The notes: a model not told the origin generated them from the sequence alone. A DNA stretch of 64,000 nt from Pseudonocardia kujensis (GCF_021283305.1 NZ_JAJSOK010000001.1:1-64000), one strand, 5' to 3'; positions 22,694 to 32,818 are shown, counted from the stretch's first letter. A program made the numbers and translations.

Positions 22694-24051
22694 CGAACCT
22701 CCTGGGAGGGCAGGTCGGCGTCGGGGATCCACGAGCCGTGGAAGCCGGCGGGCACCCCGCGGGGCAGCGTCACCCGCGCGACGGGGGTGCCGGCGACGTC
22801 GGTCGCGTCGAGCACCAGCAGCTCCGAGGCCTTCCCGTCGCGGGTGGTGGTGATCGAGAGCAGCCAGCCGTCGGCCTCGCCGCGGCCCGGCGCCCCGGAC
22901 GGGACGAACACGGCCTCGCCGGCCACGACGTCCGGCCCGAGGCCGTGGCTCGCGACGGTGCCGCGCTCGGCGTCGTGCTGGAGGATCCCGGCGGTGTCGG
23001 ACACGGCGTACAGGTACCGGTTGGGCCGGCCGACCCGCTCGTCGTCGACGGTGGGGAACTCCAGGCCCTCCTCGGAGAGCTGCGCCTGGGCGACGGTCCC
23101 GTCGGCCGGGTCGATCGTCCAGCGGTGCAGGGTCGCGACGCCGGCCGCCGCGGCCTTCGCCGCGTGCCCGGACGGGCTCGGCCCGATCGCCTCCCAGGTG
23201 GCCGTGATGGCGTCGCGGGTGTAGCGGGCGACGTCGAGCACGATCCGGCCCGCCGCGTCCTCGTGGGCATTGCCGACGTGGAAGACGTAACAGGGCTCGA
23301 TCTCGAACCACCGCACCTCGCCGGGGCGGTCGAGCGGCATGACGCCGAGCCGGGCGCCGTAGCCGTCGTCCCAGCCGTAGGGCAGGCCGGGCCGCATCCG
23401 GAACGTCATCGGCAGGTCGAGGAACACGGCGTGCCGGGCGGTGACGGCGAAGTCGTGCATCATCGTCGGCCCGGCGACCGGCACCTCGGCGCTCTCCACG
23501 AGCTCGCCGCCGGCCGAGAGCCGGTGGTAGGTGAGGTACGGGGGCAGCGGTGAGTAGCCGAAGAAGTGCAGGTCCCCGGTGACCGGGTCCGTCTTGGGAT
23601 GCGCGGTCATCGCCGTGGTGAGGCGGCCGGCGAAGGCGTCCGGCCCGACGGTGTCGAGCTCCGGCGTCACGACGTACGGGAAGCCGTTCTCCACCAGGGC
23701 CAGGATCCGGCCGCCGTGCTCGATCACGTGCGTGTTGGCGTGGACGGCCGTGCGGTCGAAGGTGCCGTCGGGCCGCAGGAAGGGCCTGCCCTCCAGCGCG
23801 CCCGTGCGCACCCACCGGTTGCGGTACCACTCGGCGCGGCCCTCGCGCAGTCGGATGCCGTGCAGCATCCCGTGGCCCGCGAACCAGTGGCCGGGGTTCT
23901 CGCCCGGCAGCGGGTTCGGCCCGTTCCGGAGGTACCGGCCCGTGAGCTCCGGTGGGAGCGTTCCCGTGACGGGCAGGTCGACGGCCTCGATCTCGTCCGG
24001 CACCGGGGCGAGGTGGCCCTGCAGGTAGAGCGGCGTCTCCGTCGTCGTCAT
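22690..24051 (-). CDS. Carotenoid cleavage oxygenase (RPE65 family)
   Basis: The 453-residue protein is a non-haem iron dioxygenase of the seven-bladed propeller family that splits carotenoids or stilbenes. It shows GRYLRNGPNPLPGENPGHWFAGHGMLHG, TAHPKTDPVTGDLHFFGY, MMHDFAVT, FHVGNAHED and near the end GFHGSWIPD, supplying the four iron His ligands. The ATG at 24051 is preceded by GGGGA. It is first in an operon with the VC0807-like gene and divergent from a PadR regulator, with a perfect palindrome between them. Substrate is unknown; there are no carotenoid biosynthesis genes in the window. Confidence 0.92.
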   Translation of the reverse strand: MTTTETPLYLQGHLAPVPDEIEAVDLPVTGTLPPELTGRYLRNGPNPLPGENPGHWFAGHGMLHGIRLREGRAEWYRNRWVRTGALEGRPFLRPDGTFDRTAVHANTHVIEHGGRILALVENGFPYVVTPELDTVGPDAFAGRLTTAMTAHPKTDPVTGDLHFFGYSPLPPYLTYHRLSAGGELVESAEVPVAGPTMMHDFAVTARHAVFLDLPMTFRMRPGLPYGWDDGYGARLGVMPLDRPGEVRWFEIEPCYVFHVGNAHEDAAGRIVLDVARYTRDAITATWEAIGPSPSGHAAKAAAAGVATLHRWTIDPADGTVAQAQLSEEGLEFPTVDDERVGRPNRYLYAVSDTAGILQHDAERGTVASHGLGPDVVAGEAVFVPSGAPGRGEADGWLLSITTTRDGKASELLVLDATDVAGTPVARVTLPRGVPAGFHGSWIPDADLPSQEVR

Positions 24052-24079
24052 GGGGAGAACGGTGCACCCTGTACCCGAT

Positions 24080-24099
24080 ACATGTCAATAGTGACATGT
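24080..24099. promoter_or_regulatory. PadR-type operator
   Basis: ACATGTCA (24080-24087) and TGACATGT (24092-24099) form a perfect inverted repeat around ATAG, containing the ATGT-N8-ACAT pattern typical of PadR sites. It overlaps the -35 region (GTGACA 24091-24096) of a promoter whose -10 TAGGCT (24113-24118) ends six bases before the PadR ATG. It can therefore give autorepression and control of the divergent carotenoid oxygenase operon. Confidence 0.75.
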
Positions 24100-24124
24100 C
24101 GTGTTCGACAGGTAGGCTGGGCGC

Positions 24125-24658
24125 ATGTCGCTGTCGCACGCACTGCTGGGTCTGCTCTCCGTCCACCCCCGGAGCGGGTACGAGCTGACCAAGGCCTTCG
24201 AGCGCGACCTGGGCCGGTACGCCTGGCAGGCGGGCCACACGAGCATCTACCCGGAGCTGAACCGGATGGCGGAGGCCGGCCTGGTCGAGGTCACGCACGA
24301 GGGCGCCCGCGGTGCACGGACCTACGACGTCACCCCGGCGGGCCGTGAGGAGCTGCGCACCTGGCTGCTCACCCCGCCGAAGCAGGCCAAGGTCCGCAAC
24401 GAGCAGGTGCTGCGGATGTTCCTGCTCTCCGCACTGGAGCCGGCCGACGCGCTCGTCGTGCTCCACCGGATCGCCGAGGCCACCGACCAGGGCGTCACCG
24501 ACCTGCGGAAGGTCCGGGAGGAGCACGCCGAGGCGCCGGTGACGGGCGCGGACGGGTTCGGCCAGCTGGCGGCGGAGTTCGGGCTGCGGCAGTACGAGGC
24601 GGTCCGCGACTGGGCCCGGTGGGCGATCGAGCGCCTGGAGCGCGAGCAGGGGGCCTGA
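24125..24658 (+). CDS. PadR-family transcriptional regulator
   Basis: The 177-residue protein has the PadR winged helix (MSLSHALLGLLSVHPRSGYELTKAFERDL, then YPELNRMAEAGLVEV and a basic wing RGARTYDVTPAGREEL) and a C-terminal helical Vir-like dimerisation domain of about 85 residues. This is the two-domain PadR-s1 type. ATG at 24125 is leaderless (TAGGCT six bases upstream). It faces the carotenoid oxygenase operon across a perfect palindromic operator, so a ligand-released repressor of that operon is the simplest reading. Confidence 0.92.
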   Translation: MSLSHALLGLLSVHPRSGYELTKAFERDLGRYAWQAGHTSIYPELNRMAEAGLVEVTHEGARGARTYDVTPAGREELRTWLLTPPKQAKVRNEQVLRMFLLSALEPADALVVLHRIAEATDQGVTDLRKVREEHAEAPVTGADGFGQLAAEFGLRQYEAVRDWARWAIERLEREQGA

Positions 24659-24673
24659 GGGCGTCCGAGAACG

Positions 24674-24705
24674 CCGACGGCCCCGGCGCGGGCCGGGGCC
24701 GTCGG
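24674..24705. terminator. Bidirectional terminator after padR and the Bcr-type MFS gene
   Basis: A perfect 14-bp stem, CCGACGGCCCCGGC (24674-24687) with GCCGGGGCCGTCGG (24692-24705), closes a 4-base loop between two convergent genes. There is no T-run. Confidence 0.85.
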
Positions 24706-24722
24706 TGTCGAGCGGTACGGGG

Positions 24723-26045
24723 TCAGGCCACCGCGGGGCGCTCGTCGAGCAGTTCCGGCTCGGCCGCGGCGACGGGCGTGGGCCCCTCGTCGATGTCCCC
24801 CAGCGACCACGGCCGGACGACGGTCAGCAGCACGGTCAGCGCGAGGACCTGCGCGCCGGCGATCGTCAGGCCCATGGCCAGGGCGTCGTTGCCGAGCAGG
24901 CCGACAACCGGCGAGGTCAGAGCGCCGACGCCGAACTGGACCGCACCGAGCAGGGCCGCCGCGGTCCCGGCGCGCTCGCCGTGCCGGGAGAGCGCGAGGG
25001 CCGGGGCGTTGGGCAGCGCGAGCCCGACCGAGGCCAGCACCGCCCACAGCGGCACGAGCACCCCGACGAGCCCGCCGGTCCCGGTGCCGGCGAGCACGGC
25101 CAGCACGGCCGCGGCGACGGTCCCGGAGACGCTGGCCACGAGCAGCAGCTGCCGCGGCTCGAAGCGGCGCAGCAGCGCCGCGTTGGCCTGCGTCGCGCCG
25201 ATCAGGAAGACCGCGCCGGCGCCGAACAGCAGGCCGAACTGCTGGGCGTCGAGCCCGAACTGCTCCTGGAACACGAAGCTCGACCCGGAGACGTAGCCGA
25301 ACATGCCGGCCATGGCGAACCCGGCGACCAGGATCAGGCCGACGAACGCCCGGTCACGCAGGAGCGTGCCGTAGGCCCTCAACGTGGGCCCGACGGCGGC
25401 GCTGCGGCGGCGCTCCGGCGGAAGCGTCTCGCCCAGGGCGAAGAACAGCACGCCCAGGATGACCAGGCCGTACCCGGCGAGCGCGACGAACACGCCCCGC
25501 CAGTCCGCGACCCGCAGCAGCTCGCCGCCCAGGGTCGGCGCGAGCACCGGGGCGGCGCCCATGACGAGCATCAGCCGCGAGAGCAGGGTGGCCGCGGCAC
25601 GGCCGGTGAACAGGTCGCGGACCACGGCCATGGCGACGACCGCGCCCGCGGCGGACCCGACGCCCTGCAGCACGCGCAGGACGCCGAGCACGGCGATGGT
25701 CGGGGCCACCACGATCAGCAGCGAGGCGAGCACGTGCAGCGCGGTGCCGATCAGGAGCGGCTTGCGACGGCCGACGGCGTCGGCCAGCGGGCCGATGAAG
25801 AGCTGGCCGAGCGCCAGGCCGATCAGCGTGCCGGTCAGCGTGAGCTGCACGGTCGACGAGGTCGTCGCGAACTCGGTCACGATGCCCGGCAGTGCGGGCA
25901 GGTACATGTCGATGGTGAGCGGGCCGAGCGCGATCAGGGCGCCCAGCAGCAGGGCGGTGCGCGCGCGACCCGGCGTGGCGGGCGCCGTGGCGCGCGCGGG
26001 GGTCGCTGGTGGTGTGGGCAACGGCGGGGCCTTCCTCGTACTCAC
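24723..26045 (-). CDS. Bcr/CflA-family multidrug MFS exporter
   Basis: The 440-residue protein has twelve helices. The Bcr/CflA signature follows helix 1: ALGPLTIDMYLPALPGIVTEF, then motif A GPLADAVGRRKPLLIG and LQGVGSAAGAVVAMAVVRDLF. The family (DHA1 12-TM) exports bicyclomycin, chloramphenicol, sulfonamides and other compounds. A Pro/Ala/Thr-rich N-terminal tail of about 28 residues precedes helix 1. The start is a GTG at 26045, with no strong ribosome site, so it is somewhat uncertain. A TACTCACGGGTC sequence at the start resembles the operator of the neighbouring EphD-like gene. Confidence 0.88.
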   Translation of the reverse strand: MSTRKAPPLPTPPATPARATAPATPGRARTALLLGALIALGPLTIDMYLPALPGIVTEFATTSSTVQLTLTGTLIGLALGQLFIGPLADAVGRRKPLLIGTALHVLASLLIVVAPTIAVLGVLRVLQGVGSAAGAVVAMAVVRDLFTGRAAATLLSRLMLVMGAAPVLAPTLGGELLRVADWRGVFVALAGYGLVILGVLFFALGETLPPERRRSAAVGPTLRAYGTLLRDRAFVGLILVAGFAMAGMFGYVSGSSFVFQEQFGLDAQQFGLLFGAGAVFLIGATQANAALLRRFEPRQLLLVASVSGTVAAAVLAVLAGTGTGGLVGVLVPLWAVLASVGLALPNAPALALSRHGERAGTAAALLGAVQFGVGALTSPVVGLLGNDALAMGLTIAGAQVLALTVLLTVVRPWSLGDIDEGPTPVAAAEPELLDERPAVA

Positions 26046-26171
26046 GGGTCCGGATCGCCCGGCGTCGTCGCTCGGTCGAAGTTCGTACCCGCCGGTGGTG
26101 TTCCGGGTGGTTCAAGGCCGGATGCCCGGCGTGCTGTTCCGGTTCCCCGATCAGGTGTGCCGTGGGTCACG

Positions 26172-26191
26172 TACTCACGAGTAGCTAGGCT
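26172..26191 (+). promoter_or_regulatory. EphD-like gene promoter with TetR-like palindrome
   Basis: TACTC-AC-GAGTA (26172-26183) is a perfect inverted repeat directly upstream of -10 TAGGCT (26186-26191), which ends six bases before the ATG at 26198. A near copy (TACTCACGGGTC, 26039-26050) lies at the start of the divergent MFS gene, and a related TACTC-GT-GGGTA lies before the fadA2-like gene. Confidence 0.55.
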
Positions 26192-26197
26192 CGGCCC

Positions 26198-27856
26198 ATG
26201 CGCAGCGAGGCACGTACCGTTCGCACCCCGGACGGCCTGGACCTGGCCGTCCACGTCGCCGGGCCGGAGGGCGGCCCGGTCGTCGTCGCGGTGCACGGCT
26301 ACCCCGACGACCACACGGTGTGGGACGGCGTCGTCCCCCTGCTGGCCGACACCTTCCGCGTCGTGACCTACGACGTCCGCGGCGCGGGTGCGTCGCAGGC
26401 CCCGGCGGACCGCGAGGGGTACCGGGTCGAACGGCTCGCGGCCGATCTCGTCGCGGTGCTCGACGCCGTGGCCCCCGACCGGCCGGTGCACCTGCTCGCC
26501 CACGACTGGGGCTCGATCCAGGGCTGGCACGCCGTGACCGATCCGGCGCTGCGGGCGCGGTTCGCCTCCTACACGTCGATCTCCGGCCCCGGCCTGGCGC
26601 ACATCGGTGCCTTCGGCCGAAGCGCGCGCCTGCGCGACCGGCTCCGGCAGCTGCGTCGCTCCTGGTACGTCGGGTTCTTCCAGCTGCCGGTGCTGCCCGA
26701 GCTGCTCTGGCGCTCCGGGCTGGCCGGCGGGCTCGTCGCCCGCCGGGAGGGAATCCCGCGGCCGGTCGTGCGCGACGCCGTGCGCGGGCTCGAGCTCTAC
26801 CGCGCCAACCTCGGCCGGGGCGGCGGGGAGCGCCGCACCGAGGTGCCGGTGCAGGTCCTGGCCCCGTCCGGGGACCGGTACGTCACCCCGGTGCTGCAGG
26901 CGAGCGCGGAGCGGTTCGTCGCGGACTTCCGGTTCCGGACGGTGGCCGGCGGGCACTGGCTGCCGCGCAGCCGCCCGGAGGTGGTGGCGCGGTGCGTGCG
27001 GGAGCAGGTCGACGCGGTGTCCGGCGAGCGGGCGGTCCCGCGGCGGGCGCCGGGCCGGTGGACCGACCGCGTCGTGCTGGTGACCGGCGCGGGCAGCGGC
27101 ATCGGCCGGGCGGTGGCGCGCGGCTTCGCCCGGCGCGGCGCGGTCGTCGTCGCGGCGGACAAGGAGCTCTCGACGGCGCGGCAGACGGCCTTCGAGACCG
27201 GCGGGCACGCCTACCAGGTCGACGTCGCCGACCCCGACGCCATGGCCGCCTTCGCCGACCGGGTGTGCGCCGAGGTCGGCGTGCCCGACGTCGTGGTCAA
27301 CAACGCCGGCATCGCGGTCTCGGGCCCGTTCCTCGCCCACGAGCCCGCGGACTGGCGGGCGATCGTCGACGTCAACCTGATGGGCGTGGTGCACGGCTGC
27401 CGGCTCTTCGCCGCCCGGATGCGCGAGCGCGGCGAGGGCGGGCACCTGGTCAACGTGGCCTCCGCGGCCGCGTTCACGCCGACGACCTTCCTGCCCGCCT
27501 ACTGCACCACCAAGTCCGCGGTGCTGATGTTGTCGGAGTGCCTGCGCGCCGAGCTGGCGGGCGACGACATCGGCGTCACCGCCCTGTGCCCCGGCTTCCT
27601 GCCCACGGACATCGGCGGCTCGGCACGTTTCGTGGGGGTCGACGACGCGACCGCGGCCCAGCGGCGCCGCTCCACCGACCGGCTGCTCAAGCGGCGTCCG
27701 TACTCGTTGGACAAGGTGGCCGACGCGGTGATCGGCGCCGTCGAGGCGAACCGCCCGATCCAGCTGCTCACAGTGGAGAGCCGGACCGCCTACGCACTGT
27801 CCAAGGTGGCTCCCGCCGCCCTCCGCCGCGTCGCCCGCCTCCCCGCCCCGAGCTGA
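26198..27856 (+). CDS. ephD: EphD-like epoxide hydrolase/short-chain dehydrogenase fusion
   Basis: The 552-residue protein fuses two enzymes. Residues 1-285 are an alpha/beta hydrolase of the epoxide-hydrolase type with HGYPDD (oxyanion region), nucleophile D103 in AHDWGS and GGHWLPRSRP (His). Residues about 290-552 are an SDR with TGAGSGIGR, NNAG and Y435-x-x-x-K439. This matches mycobacterial EphD, which has been linked to lipid (mycolate) modification by epoxide opening and ketone/alcohol conversion. The ATG is leaderless (TAGGCT six bases upstream) and the promoter contains a TetR-like palindrome. The substrate here is unknown; mycolic acids are not implied by other genes in the window. 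Confidence 0.85.
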   Translation: MRSEARTVRTPDGLDLAVHVAGPEGGPVVVAVHGYPDDHTVWDGVVPLLADTFRVVTYDVRGAGASQAPADREGYRVERLAADLVAVLDAVAPDRPVHLLAHDWGSIQGWHAVTDPALRARFASYTSISGPGLAHIGAFGRSARLRDRLRQLRRSWYVGFFQLPVLPELLWRSGLAGGLVARREGIPRPVVRDAVRGLELYRANLGRGGGERRTEVPVQVLAPSGDRYVTPVLQASAERFVADFRFRTVAGGHWLPRSRPEVVARCVREQVDAVSGERAVPRRAPGRWTDRVVLVTGAGSGIGRAVARGFARRGAVVVAADKELSTARQTAFETGGHAYQVDVADPDAMAAFADRVCAEVGVPDVVVNNAGIAVSGPFLAHEPADWRAIVDVNLMGVVHGCRLFAARMRERGEGGHLVNVASAAAFTPTTFLPAYCTTKSAVLMLSECLRAELAGDDIGVTALCPGFLPTDIGGSARFVGVDDATAAQRRRSTDRLLKRRPYSLDKVADAVIGAVEANRPIQLLTVESRTAYALSKVAPAALRRVARLPAPS

Positions 27857-27860
27857 CGCC

Positions 27861-27964
27861 GCATTATGGTTCCACAACGCGCGAAAACCGGCTCCAGATT
27901 CGCAGTATGGTTCCATAACGCCTGCAAAAGGGCTCGAAAACCGCAATATGGTTCCATAATGCGC
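27861..27964. repeat. Palindromic 41-bp-period repeat array A (3 units)
   Basis: Three copies of a 20-base motif start at 27861, 27902 and 27943, exactly 41 bases apart. The middle copy is GCAGTATGGTTCCATAACGC; the core TATGG-TT-CCATA (TATGG-TT-CCACA in copy 1) is an inverted repeat. The 21-base spacers differ. The array sits between the EphD-like stop and the -10 of the aldolase-like gene. A matching array lies at 30152-30255. Confidence 0.92.
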
Positions 27965-27970
27965 GCCGGG

Positions 27971-27976
27971 TAGGTT
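27971..27976 (+). promoter_or_regulatory. Leaderless -10 element of the D-threonine-aldolase-like gene
   Basis: TAGGTT ends six bases before the GTG at 27983, supporting that start. It begins seven bases after the last unit of repeat array A, so the array overlaps the -35 zone. Confidence 0.55.
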
Positions 27977-27982
27977 CTGCTC

Positions 27983-28974
27983 GTGCGCGTCGACGACCTC
28001 ACCACGCCCGCGTTGCTCGTCGAGCGCGGGGTCCTGCGCCGCAACCTCGACACCATGAGCGCCGCGCTCCCCGGCGCCCGGCTGCGCCCGCACGTCAAGG
28101 CGCACAAGTGCACGTCGCTGGCCCGCTGGCAGCGCGACAACGGTCATCCCGGCTTCACCTGCGCCACGATCCGCGAGTGCGAGGTCATGGCCGAGCACGG
28201 CCTGGGCGGCGACCTGTTCCTGGCCAACGAGGTCGTCGACGCGTCCCGGCTCGGCAAGCTGGTCCGCGACGGCGCCCGGATCACGCTGGCCGTCGACTCC
28301 CGGGAGACGATCGCGGCGGCCTTGCGCGGCAACGTCCTCGAGGTGGTGATCGACGTCAACGTCGGCCTGCCGCGCTGCGGCTGCCCGCCGGAGAAGGCCG
28401 GTGAGCTGGCCGATCTGGCCCGGCGCAACGGTCTCGAGGTGCGCGGGGTGATGGGCTACGAGGGCCACCTGATGATGGCCCAGCCCGCCGAGGAACGGCG
28501 CCGGCTCGTGCGCGAGGCGATGGAGAAGCTCGCGGCCGCGGCCCGCGACGTCGGCGGCGAGCTCGTGAGCGCCGGCGGCACCGGCACCTACGACGTCAAC
28601 GAGTGGGCCACGGAGATCCAGGCCGGCTCGTACGCGCTGATGGACAGCGCCTATACCCAGCTCGGGCACCCGTTCGAGCAGGCGCTGTTCGTGCTGGGCA
28701 CGGTGATCTCGGTGTCGGCGGAGTGGGCGGTCGTCGACGTCGGGCTCAAGGCGCTGGGCATGGACCACGGCAACCCGACGATCCCCGGCGCCCACGTCTG
28801 GTTCTGCTCCGACGAGCACACCACCTTCGCCCCCGGCGACCTGCGGCTGCGGGTGGGCGACCGGATCCGGGTGGTGCCCGCCCACGTCGACCCGACCGTC
28901 GCGCTGCACGAGGCGATGTGGCTGGTCGACGGCGAGCAGGTCGCCGAACGCTGGGCCGTGGACATGCGAGGCTG

Positions 28975-28978
<4 letters not shown>
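27983..28978 (+). CDS. D-threonine-aldolase-like PLP enzyme (alanine-racemase fold, DSD1 type)
   Basis: The 331-residue protein belongs to fold-type III PLP enzymes. An alanine-racemase-like barrel has the PLP lysine in RPHVKAHK (residues 34-41). The C-terminal domain carries PAHVDPTVALHEAMW, where His and Asp match the metal site of low-specificity D-threonine aldolase and D-serine dehydratase. The family splits D-3-hydroxy amino acids (D-threonine, 3-hydroxyaspartate) or deaminates D-serine; which one applies is not clear. GTG at 27983 is supported by TAGGTT six bases upstream. It overlaps the aminotransferase start, so the two form one unit, bracketed by the 41-bp-period arrays. Confidence 0.85.
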
Positions 28979-30126
<1,148 letters not shown>

Positions 30127-30151
30127 CGCACCTCGAGTAGGTCAGAGAAGT

Positions 30152-30255
30152 GCAGTATGGCTCCATAACGCGCCCAGACCAGGGCCTGAAGCGCAGTGTG
30201 GCTCCATAACGCGCCCAGACCAGGGCCTGGAGCGCAGTAGGGAGCCCTACTGCGC
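30152..30255. repeat. Palindromic 41-bp-period repeat array B (3 units)
   Basis: Copies start at 30152, 30193 and 30234, again 41 bases apart and in the same orientation as array A. Copy 1 is GCAGTATGGCTCCATAACGC. Copy 3 has drifted into a perfect 9-bp palindrome, GCAGTAGGG-AG-CCCTACTGC. The two 21-base spacers are nearly identical to each other (one difference) but unlike those of array A. Confidence 0.92.
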
Positions 30256-30390
30256 TCAGCTCCCAACGCGCTCGGCCGGGTTGCGGGAGTTCGGGGCGGT
30301 GACCGAGCCCTTCATGAGGAAGCCGCCGACGACCAGCACCTCGCCGGAACCGCACCGTCGTGGCTTGCCGAAAGACGTGTCCGGGCTCAC
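30256..30390 (-). other. Unassigned stretch with a possible 44-codon ORF
   Basis: Between array B and the molybdoenzyme gene, an ORF of about 44 codons on the minus strand (GTG start VSPDTSFGKPRRCG, ending NPAERVGS, stop at 30256) directly abuts array B. I recognise no family. It could be a remnant, a small protein or chance. No terminator hairpin other than the array palindromes is visible. Confidence 0.25.
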
Positions 30391-30410
30391 GCAGGCGTGA
30401 TGATCCCGGT

Positions 30411-32753
30411 TCACGCTCGCTCGAGGCGGACGACGACCCATTTCGAGGTAGGGGTGCCGGATTCGAGAGCCTGGGAGTCGAGGGGAACGAGGGGGTTGGT
30501 CTCGGGGTAGTAGGCGGCGACGCAGCCCTTGGGGGTGTCGTAGGAGACGAGCCGGAAGTTCTCCGCCCGCCGCTCGATCCCGTCGTCCCATTCGGAGACG
30601 AGGTGGACGTGGTCGCCGTCGCGGTACCCGAGCTCGGCGAGGTCGTCGGGGGAGATGAACACGACGCGGCGGCCGGAGCGGATGCCGCGGTAGCGGTCGT
30701 CGAGGCCGTAGACGGTGGTGTTGAACTGGTCGTGGCTGCGCAGGGTCTGCAGCACGAGCCGGCCTGCGGGTACGGACTGGACCTGCAGGGGGCTGACGGT
30801 GAACACGGCCTTGCCCTGCGCGGTGGGGAAGGTGCGGGTGTCGCGGGGCGGGTGCGGGAGGGTGAACCCGCCGCGGCGGCTGATCTTCTCGTCGTAGGCC
30901 TCGCAGCCGGGCACGACCCGGCCGATGCGCTCGCGGATGCGGGCGTAGTCGGTGGCGAACTCGGCCCACGGGATGCCGTACCGGTCACCCAGGGTCGCGT
31001 GCGCGATGCCGCAGAGGATGTCGACCTCGGAGCGCAGCAGGGGGCCGGCGGGGGTGGCGCGGCCGCGGGAGGCGTGCACCGCGGACATCGAGTCCTCGAC
31101 GGTGACGCGTTGGACCAACCCGCCGGTGCGGTCCTGCTCGGTGCGCCCGAGGGTAGGCAGGACGAGGGCGTCGTGGCCGGCGGTGAGATGGCTGCGGTTG
31201 AGCTTGGTGGAGATCTGCACGGTCAGCGCGGCGGAGCGCAGCGCGGCCTCGGTGACGTGGGTGTCGGACATGGCGGCGGCGAAGTTGCCGCCCAGCCCGA
31301 TGAACACCTTCGCCTGCCCGTCGCGCAGGGCGCGGACCGCGGCGGCGGCGTCGTGGCCGTGTGCGCGCGGGGGTTCGAAGCCGAACTCGGCGCCGAGGGC
31401 GTCGAGGAAGGTGTCGGGGGCCTTCTCCCAGATGCCCATGGTGCGGTCGCCCTGGACGTTGGAGTGCCCGCGGACCGGGCAGAGCCCCGCGCCGGGCTTG
31501 CCGATCATGCCCTGGAGCAGGGCGACGTTGACGAACTCACAGATCGTGGCGACGGCGTTGCGGTGCTGGGTGATGCCCATGGCCCAGCAGTTCACGATCC
31601 GCTGCGAGGTCGCGAACAGCTCCGCCACGGCCTCGATCTGCGCCCACTCGAGGCCGGTGGCGGCGAGCACGGCGTCCCGGTCGAGCTCGCGGATGTGGGC
31701 GGCCCAGGCGTCGAACCCGACGGTGTGGCGGGCGACGAAGTCCCGGTCCACGGCGCCGCGCTCGAGCAGCAGGTGGCCGATGGCCTGCCAGAGGGCGAGG
31801 TCGCCGCCCGAGCGGATCTGCAGGTAGGTGTCGGCGAGTCCGGTGCCGCGCCCGGTCAGCCCCTTCGGGGTCTGCGGGTTGTCGAAGCGCAGCAGCCCGG
31901 CCTCGCGCAGCGGGTTGATCGCCAGGATCTTCGCGCCGTTCTGCTTGGCGATCTCCAGCGCGGAGAGCATGCGCGGGTGGTTCGTGCCCGGGTTCTGCCC
32001 GGAGATCACGATCAGGTCGGCCTCGTGGATGTCCTGGAGGGACACCGAGCCCTTGCCGATGCCGATGGTGCGGGCCAGCCCGACCGAGGTGGACTCGTGG
32101 CACATGTTCGAGCAGTCCGGCAGGTTGTTGGTGCCGAACGCGCGGGCGAAGAGCTGGTAGACGAACGCGGCCTCGTTGGAGGCGCGCCCGGAGGTGTAGA
32201 ACAGCGCCTCGTCCGGCGAGTCCAAGGCCTGCAGGTGCTCGGCGACCAGCGCGAACGCCGCGTCCCAGGAGATCGGCTCGTAGTGGTCGGCGCCGGCCCG
32301 GCGGACCATCGGCTCGGTGAGCCGGCCCTGCTTCTCCAGCCAGTGGTCCGACTGCCGGGCCAGCTCGGAGATCGGGTGCGCGGCGAAGAACGCCGCGTCG
32401 ACGCGGGCGCGCTGACCCTCCCACGAGACGGCCTTGGCGCCGTTCTCGCAGAACTCCGCGGTGTGCCGGTGATCGGTCGGGTCGGGCCAGGCACACGACA
32501 TGCAGTCGAAGCCGTCGACCTGGTTGAGCGTCAACAGGTTCCGCGCGGACTTCACCGGGCCCATCTGCCGCAGCGCCCGCGCCATCGACACCCGCACCGC
32601 CTTCAGCCCCGCCGCGTGGGTGGCCGGGCGGCCCACCCGCAGCCGGGACTCCTCGGCATCGACACGGGCATCCACGTCGGCGCCGAGGTCGGCGCCGACA
32701 TGGATGCCGAGGTCGGCACCGGCACCGGGTGTGACGTCGGGGGTGGTGGACAC
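30411..32753 (-). CDS. FdhF/YdeP-type molybdopterin oxidoreductase
   Basis: The 780-residue protein is a DMSO-reductase-superfamily enzyme carrying the bis-MGD molybdenum cofactor. The YdeP-like FdhF signature is present: DCMSCAWPDPTDHRHTAEFCENGAK near residues 82-106, then WDAAFALVAEHL, SGRASNEAAF and a C-terminal molydop-binding domain (RSHDQFNTTVYGL). It lacks the full four-Cys iron-sulfur motif of classical formate dehydrogenases. E. coli YdeP is linked to acid resistance; the reaction is unknown. The start is a GTG with GGAGG seven bases before it. The N-terminal 35 residues form a low-complexity Ala-Asp-Leu/Val repeat (ADLGIHVGADLGADVDA) not expected in the family. Confidence 0.87.
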   Translation of the reverse strand: MSTTPDVTPGAGADLGIHVGADLGADVDARVDAEESRLRVGRPATHAAGLKAVRVSMARALRQMGPVKSARNLLTLNQVDGFDCMSCAWPDPTDHRHTAEFCENGAKAVSWEGQRARVDAAFFAAHPISELARQSDHWLEKQGRLTEPMVRRAGADHYEPISWDAAFALVAEHLQALDSPDEALFYTSGRASNEAAFVYQLFARAFGTNNLPDCSNMCHESTSVGLARTIGIGKGSVSLQDIHEADLIVISGQNPGTNHPRMLSALEIAKQNGAKILAINPLREAGLLRFDNPQTPKGLTGRGTGLADTYLQIRSGGDLALWQAIGHLLLERGAVDRDFVARHTVGFDAWAAHIRELDRDAVLAATGLEWAQIEAVAELFATSQRIVNCWAMGITQHRNAVATICEFVNVALLQGMIGKPGAGLCPVRGHSNVQGDRTMGIWEKAPDTFLDALGAEFGFEPPRAHGHDAAAAVRALRDGQAKVFIGLGGNFAAAMSDTHVTEAALRSAALTVQISTKLNRSHLTAGHDALVLPTLGRTEQDRTGGLVQRVTVEDSMSAVHASRGRATPAGPLLRSEVDILCGIAHATLGDRYGIPWAEFATDYARIRERIGRVVPGCEAYDEKISRRGGFTLPHPPRDTRTFPTAQGKAVFTVSPLQVQSVPAGRLVLQTLRSHDQFNTTVYGLDDRYRGIRSGRRVVFISPDDLAELGYRDGDHVHLVSEWDDGIERRAENFRLVSYDTPKGCVAAYYPETNPLVPLDSQALESGTPTSKWVVVRLERA

Positions 32754-32818
32754 GGGGGAACCTCCGGGGAGCGTGCGGGCCGGTGGGGACCCGGCCTAGC
32801 CGAGTCTAGTTCGACGTC

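Noticed and set aside
27861-27964. CRISPR-like array (short palindromic repeats with about 21-base spacers)
   Set aside because: Only three units, imperfect repeats, spacers too short, the two spacers in the sister array almost identical, and no cas genes nearby.
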